Source of the DNA: Candidatus Cottocaccamicrobium excrementipullorum
Lineage (GTDB): Bacteria > Bacillota > Clostridia > Lachnospirales > Lachnospiraceae
Direction: 5' to 3'
Length of the DNA: 64,000 nt
NCBI GenBank assembly: GCA_018713255.1
Contig: DVFL01000002.1
Span: forward strand, 62,001 to 126,000
The notes beneath the pieces were generated by a model that had not been told where the DNA came from, made no database searches, and saw only the letters and a list, made by a program, of their open reading frames with translations. The position numbers were made by a program, and so were the translations under genes. Below, in pieces: positions 7,166 to 15,823 of this stretch; position 1 is the stretch's first letter, and each line of letters opens with the position of its first letter.

Positions 7166-8548
7166 ATGAAATACGAAACCTTTCCCTTAACTGCTGCCGA
7201 GAAGCTTCATCTCCTGGCTGTACAAGAATTCAATCCCCAGGTAGTAAATATCGGCGTCTGTCTGACCATGAAGGCAAATCTGGATTTCGGCCTGCTGAAA
7301 AAATGCATTCAGCTGGAATATGAACGCTGCGACAGTCTTCGGATCCGCTTTACTCCCCCGGACTCTTCTGGAGAAATCCGGCAGTATATTGTTCCCTTCG
7401 ATTCCCGAGATATACGATTTGTGGACTTTACCGGAAAAAGCGAGGAAGAAATCCAAAAAACCATGTATGCCTGGACTGCCGTGCCCTTTGCCCGATATGA
7501 TTCTCCCATGAATGAATTTGTGATGGTATCCCTTCCTGATGGATATCAGGGGATTTACCTTTTATTTGATCATATGCTTACCGATTCCTGCGGCGTCATC
7601 GCCATGGTAAAGGATATTATGGAATTATACAGCTACTATGTGTTCGGCACCCCTTATCCCCAGCCTCTTCTCTCCTACCGGGATGCAGCAGAAGCAGATC
7701 TGAAAAAGGCCGCTGACCCGGTGCGCCACGCCAAAGATGAAGCCTTCTGGAAAGAGCAGGCCGCTATCGGCGAACCAATCTTTACCTCTATTGCAGGACC
7801 GCGCCTGCTGGAAGAAAGCCGCCGCCGTCATCATAACCCTAATCTGCGGGCAGCTGACCGGCAGATGACTGATCTTTCCGTGGGACAGTCCAGTTACTTT
7901 CTGGAACCGGAACCTGCCCAGAGACTGATGGATTACTGCGCCATGTACGGTATTTCTATGACAAACCTATTCTTAATGGGACTTCGCACTTACCTTTCCA
8001 AGGTCAATAACAGGCAGCCGGATATCAGTGTGCGCAACTACGTTTCCCGCCGTACTTCCCGTTTAAGCCGCCTTTCCGGAGGCACCCGGATTCACTGCTA
8101 TCCCTGCCGAACCATTATTCCGGAAGATACAGAATTCTTAGACGGAGTCCGCACCATCCAGATTCTCCAGAACAACATTTATAAACATGTAAACTATGAC
8201 TCCACTGCGGCAGTTCAGGCCTATTTAAAAGCCTATAACGCTCCGCCCAAAACCACCTATGAAAGCGTTGCCCTGACCTATCAGCCGGTGCCTATCCGCA
8301 TGCCTAATGAAAAGCTGGCTCAGATTCCCTACAAAACCAAGTGGTTTACCAATGGAACCGCCATTCAGGAGCTGTATCTCACGGTAATGGATTGTCCTGC
8401 CGGAGGGCTGGAATTTTACTTTAAATACCAAACTGCCCAGGTTTCTGCCCACGATGTAGAGCTGCTGTATTATTATCTGATGCGGATCATCTTTATGGGA
8501 ATGGAAAACCCGGAAATGACAGTGGGCGAAATAATGGATGCGGTGTAA
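7166..8548 (+). CDS. Stand-alone condensation-domain (NRPS-type / acyltransferase-like) protein
   Basis: A 460-residue protein with the size and fold signature of a single condensation domain or the related WES/PapA acyltransferases. The active-site motif appears as FDHMLTDSCG, with H136 and D140 in the HxxxD spacing; the usual following Gly is Ser. No adenylation or carrier domain, and no other biosynthetic gene, is next to it, so its acyl donor and acceptor are unknown. AAGGAGG lies 6 nt before the ATG. The gene is monocistronic, with its own promoter candidate and a strong terminator that incorporates the stop codon. Roles in modifying a lipid, peptide or cell-wall glycan are guesses. Confidence 0.75.
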   Translation: MKYETFPLTAAEKLHLLAVQEFNPQVVNIGVCLTMKANLDFGLLKKCIQLEYERCDSLRIRFTPPDSSGEIRQYIVPFDSRDIRFVDFTGKSEEEIQKTMYAWTAVPFARYDSPMNEFVMVSLPDGYQGIYLLFDHMLTDSCGVIAMVKDIMELYSYYVFGTPYPQPLLSYRDAAEADLKKAADPVRHAKDEAFWKEQAAIGEPIFTSIAGPRLLEESRRRHHNPNLRAADRQMTDLSVGQSSYFLEPEPAQRLMDYCAMYGISMTNLFLMGLRTYLSKVNNRQPDISVRNYVSRRTSRLSRLSGGTRIHCYPCRTIIPEDTEFLDGVRTIQILQNNIYKHVNYDSTAAVQAYLKAYNAPPKTTYESVALTYQPVPIRMPNEKLAQIPYKTKWFTNGTAIQELYLTVMDCPAGGLEFYFKYQTAQVSAHDVELLYYYLMRIIFMGMENPEMTVGEIMDAV

Positions 8549-8573
8549 TAATACACCGCATTCTCTTTTTTTT
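8538..8573 (+). terminator. Terminator of the condensation-domain gene
   Basis: A perfect 10-bp stem, ATGCGGTGTA (8538-8547) and TACACCGCAT (8552-8561), with loop ATAA, is followed by TCTC and eight T. The stop codon TAA lies in the hairpin. Confidence 0.95.
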
Positions 8574-8580
8574 GTCACAG

Positions 8581-8623
8581 AAAAAGAGCTGCTGTAAGGC
8601 AGAATGCCTTACAGCAGCTCTTT
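8581..8623 (-). terminator. Terminator of serS
   Basis: A perfect 19-bp stem (8583-8601 with 8605-8623) around a 3-nt loop. Read on the minus strand it is followed by five T. It stands back to back with the + strand terminator at 8538-8573. Confidence 0.95.
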
Positions 8624-8629
8624 AATATT

Positions 8630-9916
8630 TCAATGCTTTGGAATCAAAACCTTGGTTCCGCCCATATAAGGCCACAGAACCTCAGGAATCGTTACGCTTC
8701 CGTCTGCCTGCAGATGATTCTCCAGGAAGGCAATCAGCATACGAGGCGGAGCTACCACCGTGTTATTCAACGTGTGGGCTAAATATTTTCCATTGGGGCC
8801 TTCCACCCGAATGCGAAGGCGGCGTGCCTGGGCGTCTCCTAAGTTGGAGCAGGAACCTACCTCAAAATATTTCTTCTGTCTGGGAGACCAAGCCTCCACG
8901 TCGCAGGATTTTACCTTCAGATCAGCCAGATCGCCGGAGCAGCACTCTAAGGTCCGCACCGGAATCTCCATGGAACGGAACAGATCCACCGTATTCTGCC
9001 ACAGCTTGTCATACCACATGGGAGACTCCTCCGGCTTGCAGATCACGATCATCTCCTGCTTCTCAAACTGGTGAATCCGGTATACGCCTCTTTCCTCAAT
9101 GCCGTGAGCGCCTTTCTCCTTGCGGAAGCAGGGAGAGTAGCTGGTGAGCGTCTGAGGCAGCTTCTCCTCAGGAGTTACCGTATCAATAAACTTTCCAATC
9201 ATGGAATGTTCGCTGGTTCCGATCAAATATAGATCCTCACCCTCGATCTTATACATCATGGCGTCCATCTCCGCAAAGGACATTACGCCTGTTACCACGT
9301 TGCTGCGGATCATAAATGGAGGAATACAATAAGTAAATCCACGGTTAATCATAAAATCCCGGGCATAAGCAAGAACAGCAGAATGAAGCCTTGCAATATC
9401 TCCCATCAGATAGTAGAAGCCATTTCCGGCAACCCGCCCTGCTGCATCCAGATCGATGCCGTCAAACCGGGCCATAATATCCGTGTGGTAAGGAATCTCA
9501 AAATCAGGAACCACAGGCTCGCCGAAACGTTCAATCTCCACATTCTCGCTGTCATCTTTTCCAATAGGAACGCTTGGATCGATGATGTTGGGAATCGTCA
9601 TCATAATCTTCCGAACTCTTGCCTTTAAATCTGTCTCCTGCTCTTCAAGCTCCGCCAGACGAGAAGCATTAGCGTTTACCTGAGCCTTTACCGCCTCGGC
9701 CTCTTCCTTCTTACCCTGGCCCATCAGTTTTCCGATCTCCTTGGAAAGCTTATTCCGAGAAGCTCTGAGATTGTCAGCCTCTGCCTGAACCGCACGGCTT
9801 TTGGCATCTAATTCAATCACCTCATCTACCAGAGGCAGCTTTTCATCCTGAAACTTATTCTTAATGTTCTGTTTTACGATGTCCGGATTTTCCCGGACAA
9901 ACTTTAAATCTAACAT
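8630..9916 (-). CDS. serS: Seryl-tRNA synthetase
   Basis: A class II aminoacyl-tRNA synthetase of 428 residues, normal for bacterial SerRS. The N-terminal half (about 1-110) is the long antiparallel coiled-coil arm that grips the long variable arm of tRNA-Ser. The catalytic core holds the class II motifs, including the segment around TSYSPCFRKEKGAHG (motif 2) and the C-terminal GSCSNLGDAQARRL and NNTVVAPPRMLIAFLENH (motif 3). The ATG follows CAGGAGG. The gene is followed by its own terminator. Only about 118 nt lie upstream, which leaves no room for a T-box leader. Confidence 0.97.
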   Translation of the reverse strand: MLDLKFVRENPDIVKQNIKNKFQDEKLPLVDEVIELDAKSRAVQAEADNLRASRNKLSKEIGKLMGQGKKEEAEAVKAQVNANASRLAELEEQETDLKARVRKIMMTIPNIIDPSVPIGKDDSENVEIERFGEPVVPDFEIPYHTDIMARFDGIDLDAAGRVAGNGFYYLMGDIARLHSAVLAYARDFMINRGFTYCIPPFMIRSNVVTGVMSFAEMDAMMYKIEGEDLYLIGTSEHSMIGKFIDTVTPEEKLPQTLTSYSPCFRKEKGAHGIEERGVYRIHQFEKQEMIVICKPEESPMWYDKLWQNTVDLFRSMEIPVRTLECCSGDLADLKVKSCDVEAWSPRQKKYFEVGSCSNLGDAQARRLRIRVEGPNGKYLAHTLNNTVVAPPRMLIAFLENHLQADGSVTIPEVLWPYMGGTKVLIPKH

Positions 9917-10034
9917 AATTTTCCTCCTGGAGTTACAAAGAATTAATTGTCCTGCCTTTTAAGATATCACATTTTCTAGGAAAAAGAAAGACTGCATCTG
10001 CAAAATTCCTTCTATTTGCTCCAGGCAGCCGCCG

Positions 10035-10658
10035 TTATGCCATGGGGCGGGTCCTGTGATAAAGGCTGGACAGAAGCCCGGCCTTTGACAGCGCAGGTCT
10101 GAGGGCCATATAGACGGCTGTGGATGCCACAGCAGAAATCACAGCGTTAATGCTGGTGGAAGCAATATTCCACACCAGCGCCACATCGGCAGCCGGCTTT
10201 CCCAAAATCAGCAGCTTATAGTAATAGCTTACCAGGGGATCAAAAATAACGTTAAATAATAACCCGCCAGCTGCCGCCAGAATGGTCCATTTCAGCACGT
10301 GGCCTTTATCGTGAGATTCTGTAATATGGCCCAGACGATGAGCAATCAATCCGGTAACCAGACCAATTCCCATTTTCAGCAGCAGAGTTTTCGGCACATA
10401 GATGGCATACACCGGATCAAAAAGATCGCCGATGGCCATACCAATGGCACCGCCCAGTCCTCCGTAAGCGCCGCCTAACAACAGAGCGCCCAGCACGCAG
10501 ACCGCATTGCCAAGATGGATGGACGTTGCATCCCCGCCCGGCAGCTGAATCTTAATCTGCAAAAAGGTAAATACCACATAAGACAAGGCTGCCATCAGCC
10601 CGGTAAGGGCGATTTTTTCCAGCTGTTCATTTTTTCGCTGCTCATTTTTTATTTTCAT
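10035..10658 (-). CDS. ECF transporter S component (substrate-specific membrane subunit)
   Basis: A 207-residue integral membrane protein with about six segments and the conserved layout of ECF-type vitamin S components (IHLGNAVCVLGALLLGGAYGGLGGAIGMAIGDLFDP). S components bind the vitamin and dock on a shared EcfA/A'/T energising module, which is not in this window. The specificity cannot be read. The thiamine pyrophosphokinase gene 96 bp upstream suggests thiamine or a precursor, but this is an inference, and no TPP riboswitch lies in the gap. AAGGAGACG precedes the ATG. Confidence 0.8.
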   Translation of the reverse strand: MKIKNEQRKNEQLEKIALTGLMAALSYVVFTFLQIKIQLPGGDATSIHLGNAVCVLGALLLGGAYGGLGGAIGMAIGDLFDPVYAIYVPKTLLLKMGIGLVTGLIAHRLGHITESHDKGHVLKWTILAAAGGLLFNVIFDPLVSYYYKLLILGKPAADVALVWNIASTSINAVISAVASTAVYMALRPALSKAGLLSSLYHRTRPMA

Positions 10659-10754
10659 GATGATCGTCTCCTTCTTTCATGTTTTCTGGGCATTAGAATA
10701 GCACGAAAGTGGAGTGTTTTAAATATCCAGTCTTTTTGAAATTAACCAGTCCAG

Positions 10755-11417
10755 TTACGTTGTTAAATCTCTGGACTCTACACAGATGGCAATCCCTTCC
10801 CGAAAATAAATCGTACCTTTATCTCCAGCCAATTCATTGCTGATGCAGCGGCTGCTTCCAGCCTCAAGATCATAATCCTTAAGGGGATAGCAAAAGCCTT
10901 CCAGAGTAATGCCACGGATCTCCCCAAGAAGAGGGAGAAAAGAAATGTATTTGCCCCACAGCTTATCCCGGTAAAAGGTATAAGTATCTTCAATTAAAAA
11001 AATACGGTTCTGCCGGTCTAAAATATACGCTTCCACTCCTTTTTGCAGGCAGCCGTAAAGCAAAAACACATTTGCCAGCATATGATCGAACCGCCCTCCT
11101 GTAGCTCCCAGGATCTGAATGCGGTCCGCGCCCATGGACATCGCCCGCCGCAAGGCCAGCTCAGTATCGGTTTCATTCTTTTCTGGAGGATGGATATCCC
11201 AAAGAATATAGGGCACCTTTCGAAATTCTTCTATCAAAGAGGGATCCGCCGTATCCAGATCTCCCACAATTACATCAGGGCAGATGCCCAGGGCTTTAGC
11301 CGCTTTTAATCCTCCGTCCGCCACAATGGTCAGGTCAAAGGACTGGCTTTTGCAAAAAGCGCCGGCGAAATCCAAGTCAAGGTTTCCGCCGGTAATCAGC
11401 AAACAGTTTTTCATCAT
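10755..11417 (-). CDS. thiN: Thiamine pyrophosphokinase
   Basis: It transfers pyrophosphate from ATP to thiamine to make the cofactor TPP, used in this window by pyruvate:ferredoxin oxidoreductase. The 220-residue protein has the family's VADGG (about 32-36) and VGDLDT (about 51-56) motifs in the N-terminal nucleotide domain. The metal-binding ETDTELAL follows, and a C-terminal beta-domain carries the SNEL segment. It overlaps rpe by 4 bp (ATGA) at the end of the prkC-rsgA-rpe-thiN string, a gene order common in Firmicutes. Confidence 0.93.
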   Translation of the reverse strand: MMKNCLLITGGNLDLDFAGAFCKSQSFDLTIVADGGLKAAKALGICPDVIVGDLDTADPSLIEEFRKVPYILWDIHPPEKNETDTELALRRAMSMGADRIQILGATGGRFDHMLANVFLLYGCLQKGVEAYILDRQNRIFLIEDTYTFYRDKLWGKYISFLPLLGEIRGITLEGFCYPLKDYDLEAGSSRCISNELAGDKGTIYFREGIAICVESRDLTT

Positions 11418-12082
11418 GCTTTCGCCTCGTATTGATTTAATATCTTAATGAACGCTTTGGTATTGGCTCCAGGATCTCCGGAAAATACAGATGAGCCTGC
11501 CACCAGAATATTCGCTCCTGCCTTCAAAAGAAGAGGCGCGTTTTCCAGAGTTACCCCTCCGTCCACCTGAATATCCGCATTGATTCCCCGATGATTCATC
11601 ATTTCCCGAAGGTTCTTTACCTTATCCAGCGTATATGGAATGAATTTCTGCCCTCCAAAACCAGGATTCACCGTCATGATCAGAATTTGATCCACCTGGT
11701 CCAAAACACAGTCCAGCACGCTCACAGGCGTCGCCGGATTAATAGCTACTCCGGCTTTCATTCCTAATTCCTTAATTTGATTTATGGTTCGGTCAAGATG
11801 GAGACAAGCCTCCTGGTGCACACAGAACAAATCTGCCCCAGCCTCTTTCATGGCAGCTGCATACCGCCCCGGCTCCTGAACCATCATGTGCACGTCAAAC
11901 ACCATGCCAGTACATTTCCGAATGCTGGAAATCAAAGGCATGCCAAAAGAAATGCTGGGCACGAAAGCCCCATCCATTACATCGAGATGAAGATAATGAG
12001 CCCCTGCCTGCTCCACTGCCTGGATCTGATCCTTAATGCAGGAAAAATCGCAGCCTAAAAGGGAAGGTGCTAATCGGTTCAT
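11414..12082 (-). CDS. rpe: Ribulose-phosphate 3-epimerase
   Basis: It interconverts ribulose 5-phosphate and xylulose 5-phosphate in the pentose phosphate pathway. The 222-residue (beta/alpha)8 barrel shows the signature LHLDVMDGAFVPSISFG near the N-terminus, the catalytic region VNPGFGGQKFI, and the C-terminal phosphate-binding QVDGGV and AGSSVF segments. AAGGAG lies 8 nt before the ATG. It sits 2 nt after rsgA and overlaps thiN. Confidence 0.97.
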   Translation of the reverse strand: MNRLAPSLLGCDFSCIKDQIQAVEQAGAHYLHLDVMDGAFVPSISFGMPLISSIRKCTGMVFDVHMMVQEPGRYAAAMKEAGADLFCVHQEACLHLDRTINQIKELGMKAGVAINPATPVSVLDCVLDQVDQILIMTVNPGFGGQKFIPYTLDKVKNLREMMNHRGINADIQVDGGVTLENAPLLLKAGANILVAGSSVFSGDPGANTKAFIKILNQYEAKA

Positions 12083-12083
12083 A

Positions 12084-12962
12084 TTAGTATCTCCTTTTAT
12101 CCTTCAGCTCCTGATAAAGAAGCCTGTAATTTTCATATCGGCTTTTGCTCAGCCGCCCCTCTTCCAACGCAGTTTTTACCCCGCAATCCCTCTCTCCCAC
12201 ATGAACACAGCCTAAAAACCGGCAGTCCTGCTCATAAGACCGGAATTCCGGAAAATACTCCTTCAGCTCTTCCGGGTTTAAATCACTTACATACATCGAA
12301 CTGAATCCAGGAGTATCCATCACATATGTGTCTTCCTCCACATAAAACAGCTGAGAATGCCTGGTGGTATGTCTTCCTCGTTTGATTTTTTCACTGACCG
12401 CGCCTGTTTCCATGGATGCTTTCGGCTGAATCAAATTAGTAAGGGAAGATTTGCCTACCCCGGAAGGCCCGGCCAGCACGGTGGTTTTTCCATGAATAAA
12501 TCTGCGGACATCCTCAATTCCCCAGTCCTTTTTCGCGCTGATCAGATGAACCGGATATCCTGCATCTTCGTAAATCTTCCGGTACTCTTCCAGACGCTCC
12601 TTTGGACACAGCTCAATTTTGTTGAAACACAAAATCACGGGAACTTCAGCCCGCTCCATCATCACTAAAAATCGGTCCAAAAGATTTAAGTTGGGATCAG
12701 GCTCCGCCGCTGCAAACAGAATAAGAGCCTGATCAACATTTGCCACCTCTGGTCTGATCAACGTATTTTTCCGCGGAAGAATCTGATCAATATTTCCTTC
12801 TTTATCCGTTTCATCCAGCACGGAAAACTCTACATTATCCCCCACCAAAGGCTTGATCTTCCGATTTCGGAAAATTCCCTTGGCCCGGCACTGATACACG
12901 GTTTCCCTGCCGTCATGAACGTAATAAAATCCTGCAATTCCTTTTATGATCTTTCCTGTCAT
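12084..12962 (-). CDS. rsgA: Ribosome small subunit-dependent GTPase A
   Basis: A circularly permuted GTPase that acts in late 30S maturation. About 292 residues give an N-terminal OB-fold (VYQCRAKGIFRNRKIKPLVGD), a permuted G domain (NKIEL = G4, then GPSGVGKSSL = G1, DTPGF = G3) and a C-terminal zinc module with CRFLGCVHVGERDCGVK. The ATG at 12962 (MTGKIIKG) was chosen because AAGGAAAG precedes it. An open frame continues 21 codons upstream into the kinase gene but has no ribosome site. It starts 8 nt after the kinase stop. Confidence 0.96.
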   Translation of the reverse strand: MTGKIIKGIAGFYYVHDGRETVYQCRAKGIFRNRKIKPLVGDNVEFSVLDETDKEGNIDQILPRKNTLIRPEVANVDQALILFAAAEPDPNLNLLDRFLVMMERAEVPVILCFNKIELCPKERLEEYRKIYEDAGYPVHLISAKKDWGIEDVRRFIHGKTTVLAGPSGVGKSSLTNLIQPKASMETGAVSEKIKRGRHTTRHSQLFYVEEDTYVMDTPGFSSMYVSDLNPEELKEYFPEFRSYEQDCRFLGCVHVGERDCGVKTALEEGRLSKSRYENYRLLYQELKDKRRY

Positions 12963-12969
12963 TCTTTCC

Positions 12970-15051
12970 TTATTCCTCTGTCTTAAAGAAGGATACGGGA
13001 TAGGATACCAGAACTTTATCCTCATCCAGATCCACTAACTCCACCGTTCCTTCCTCCACTCCATCAGCTCCTTCAATCCGTGAGAACGAAATCGGCACTA
13101 CAGAATCTCCCACCACAGTCCGGGGTTCAATCAGATTCCGGTATACCACCTTGCCGTCCACCTCCTGACGGAGACGAATGACAATCCGCATACTGGTTTC
13201 GGCATAGCCCGGCCCATAATTTAAACTGAGCTTATACTCTCGGTCAATAGAACCGATGTAATGGGTTTTTCCGATTAATGTTTCTTCCGGCCCAAGGCTG
13301 ATGGTATATTGAACTACTGTTCCTCGGGGCGCTGTTGTTCCAGCCGCCACAGTTTGATTAAAGACCATTCCCTCTTCAACATCACTGCTGTAATCAGAGC
13401 CAGCCGCCTCCGGCACAAATCCTTGTTCAGTTAAAAGCGCATTCGCCGCTTCCGGCGTAGCGCCGGTAATATCTGGGACAGGAATCAAAGCCGGCCCGCT
13501 GCTTACCGTCAAGGTTACTGTTTCCCCTTCTCTAAGCACTTGTGGACTGTAGCTGATCACATTTCCTGCAGGCATCGTATCGCTGTTTTCTTCTGTTGAT
13601 GCCACCACCAGATTTTTCTGCGTCAGCAGCGTTTTGGCCGCCTGAAATTCCATGCCTTCAAGGCCAAGGGCAGTTAAATCTACGGTTCCGGTTCCTCGGC
13701 TCACCTTTACTGATACTGCAGTATTGCGTTCAAGAACCGTTCCTTCCGGGTAAGTCTGGGCCATCACATATCCAGCAGGATACCGGTCAGAGGTCTCCAC
13801 ACTGCTTACCGTCATGCTCAGACCTGAATTTTCCAGAAGCACTCTGGCGTCCTCCTGAGAAAGTCCTACCACATAAGGCATATAAACCTGGCCATCAGCT
13901 AAGGCTGCCGTAGTTACCTGTGCCTGGCTGACTGCAGACTCCTGCCCTTCTGGATTGCTGACACTCGGCCGAAAGAACATCAGTCCCCCTACCCGCAGCA
14001 CCACAAATACCAGCACCGCCACAATAAGAATCGCCGCCACCACGCCGGTCACTGCAAAAATGCGTTCAAGCTGATGACTGATATCCATCTGCGCCCGTTC
14101 CCTGGGCTTTTCCGGCTTTGGCTTAATCTCCGAATCCGAACTATTTTCCTGTTCAGTTTCCTCTTTCTCCTGATGGCTCTTCGCTTTTTTGCTCTTTGCC
14201 TTTTTGACAGAAGCAAGAGGATGATTTCCATAAGGATTAATCAGCGCCCGGCGCAAATCGGCGATCACCTCTTCTGCAGACCCGTATCGGTCTTCCGGCC
14301 GTTTTTCTGTACATTTTAAAATAATCTGCTCTAAACTTTCTGGAATATCCGGGTTACAGACCTTCGGCGGGGTAATGGGGTTTTCCAGATGAGCCATGGC
14401 AACGGAAAGCGTATTTTCTCCATCAAAGGGCAGACGTCCCGTTACCATTTCAAACATGGTAATCCCCAGAGAATAAATATCGCTTCTGGCGTCTACCGGT
14501 TCTCCTTTAGCCTGCTCGGGAGAAATGTAATGGACAGATCCCATGGCATTTAAATCCTGAGTGTTTGAGGAAGCCGCCCGGGCGATGCCAAAATCTGCAA
14601 CTTTCACTTTTCCATCGCGGGAAACAATAATATTCTGAGGTTTAATGTCCCGATGAATAATATTGTGCTGATGGGCGGCAGACATTCCCTGGGCTACCTG
14701 AATGGCAATGCCAATGGTTTCTTTTACTTCCAGCCGTCCCTTTTTGGCAATGTAGCTTTTCAGGGTGATGCCTTCAATTAACTCCATAATAATGTAATGG
14801 CTGTCTCCCTCGTCAATTACGTCATATACGTTTACAATGTTTGGATGAGACAGCCTGGCCGCCGCCTGCGCTTCCATCTTAAACCGGTTGACAAAGCTTT
14901 CATTGCTGCTGAATTCCTCTTTTAATACCTTTACTGCCACCAGTCGGTTTAAAGTGTGACATCTCGCCTTGTATACATCCGCCATTCCGCCGGAACCGAT
15001 TTTCTCAATGATCTCATACCGGCCCTGGAGATACATTCCCGGTTTCAGCAT
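12970..15051 (-). CDS. prkC: PASTA-domain Ser/Thr protein kinase (PrkC/Stk1 type)
   Basis: A 693-residue membrane kinase that senses muropeptides or lipid II and controls cell-wall growth, dormancy exit and division. The Hanks-type kinase domain (about 11-275) has GSGGMADV, the ATP lysine K41, HRDIKPQN with D135 and DFG with D153. A basic/acidic juxtamembrane linker follows, then one transmembrane helix (about 341-366) and an extracellular part with three PASTA repeats (about 395-585), ending in a further beta-rich domain of about 100 residues. It overlaps the phosphatase gene by 7 bp, the usual kinase-phosphatase pair. Confidence 0.96.
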   Translation of the reverse strand: MLKPGMYLQGRYEIIEKIGSGGMADVYKARCHTLNRLVAVKVLKEEFSSNESFVNRFKMEAQAAARLSHPNIVNVYDVIDEGDSHYIIMELIEGITLKSYIAKKGRLEVKETIGIAIQVAQGMSAAHQHNIIHRDIKPQNIIVSRDGKVKVADFGIARAASSNTQDLNAMGSVHYISPEQAKGEPVDARSDIYSLGITMFEMVTGRLPFDGENTLSVAMAHLENPITPPKVCNPDIPESLEQIILKCTEKRPEDRYGSAEEVIADLRRALINPYGNHPLASVKKAKSKKAKSHQEKEETEQENSSDSEIKPKPEKPRERAQMDISHQLERIFAVTGVVAAILIVAVLVFVVLRVGGLMFFRPSVSNPEGQESAVSQAQVTTAALADGQVYMPYVVGLSQEDARVLLENSGLSMTVSSVETSDRYPAGYVMAQTYPEGTVLERNTAVSVKVSRGTGTVDLTALGLEGMEFQAAKTLLTQKNLVVASTEENSDTMPAGNVISYSPQVLREGETVTLTVSSGPALIPVPDITGATPEAANALLTEQGFVPEAAGSDYSSDVEEGMVFNQTVAAGTTAPRGTVVQYTISLGPEETLIGKTHYIGSIDREYKLSLNYGPGYAETSMRIVIRLRQEVDGKVVYRNLIEPRTVVGDSVVPISFSRIEGADGVEEGTVELVDLDEDKVLVSYPVSFFKTEE

Positions 15052-15791
15052 GCCCTCACCCCGCTTTCCTCAGGGCGCACAAGCACCACGGATATATTGT
15101 CTGCTCCTCCGCTGGCATTGGCTTTGTCCACAAGGATTCTGGCCGCCGCCTCCAAAGAAGGGGCATTTTTAATAATTTTCTGAATCGTAGTGTTTTCCAC
15201 CATATTAGAAAGGCCGTCGGAGCAAAGAAGAAACACCTGCCCTGGTTCCACCTCGGCCTCAAAAAAGTCCACGTTTACCTCCGGAGCGGTTCCCACCGCC
15301 CGGGTAATAATATTTTTATTTCTCAGGTAATCTGCGCTTCCCCGGTCCATACGTCCCAGGGCTACCATTTCTTCCACATAAGAATGATCTCTGGTAATCT
15401 GGCGGATCTCTTTCCCCACAAGATAAAGCCGACTGTCCCCCACATTAGCTACATAGAGAACGCCTGCCTGATATACAGCCGCCACCAAAGTAGTGCCCAT
15501 ACCGCTTAAATGGATGTCTTCAGACGCCTTTTCATAAAGCTGATAATTCGCCGCCGCAATACTTTCTTTCAGAACCTGAACCTCCGGCTTTCCAGAAGGC
15601 TGTTCCTTGACCGCAGCCACCAGCTGCTGAACTAAAAAGCGGGAAGCAAAATCTCCTGCATTATGACCGCCCATTCCATCTGCCACCAGAAAAAGATTCG
15701 GCAGCGGCCCTACGGGCTCGGCTGAGGTATAAATATAGTCCTGATTTATTTCCCGAACCAGGCCTTTATCCGTTCTTCCAACTGCCTGCAC
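15045..15791 (-). CDS. stp: PP2C-type Ser/Thr protein phosphatase (Stp/PrpC)
   Basis: The cognate phosphatase that reverses PrkC signalling. The 248 residues show PPM motifs: DKGLVREINQD at the N-terminus, LVADGMGGHNAGD (metal-binding Asp), GMGTTL, NVGDSRLYL, and the C-terminal LCSDGLSNMV and ASGGADNISVVLV. The start is a GTG at 15791 behind AGGAAGGAG. It lies 32 nt after rlmN and overlaps the kinase start, so stoichiometry is probably coupled. Confidence 0.95.
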   Translation of the reverse strand: MQAVGRTDKGLVREINQDYIYTSAEPVGPLPNLFLVADGMGGHNAGDFASRFLVQQLVAAVKEQPSGKPEVQVLKESIAAANYQLYEKASEDIHLSGMGTTLVAAVYQAGVLYVANVGDSRLYLVGKEIRQITRDHSYVEEMVALGRMDRGSADYLRNKNIITRAVGTAPEVNVDFFEAEVEPGQVFLLCSDGLSNMVENTTIQKIIKNAPSLEAAARILVDKANASGGADNISVVLVRPEESGVRAC

Positions 15792-15823
15792 CGAATCACT
15801 CCTTCCTTTTTATGGTTTTCCGG

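Noticed and set aside
9917-10034. T-box leader of serS
   Set aside because: The gap is 118 nt, too short for a T-box, and the conserved GGTGG tRNA-acceptor bulge is absent.
10659-10754. TPP riboswitch between thiN and the ECF S-component gene
   Set aside because: Only 96 bp lie there and no CTGAGA or other TPP aptamer core is present on the minus strand.
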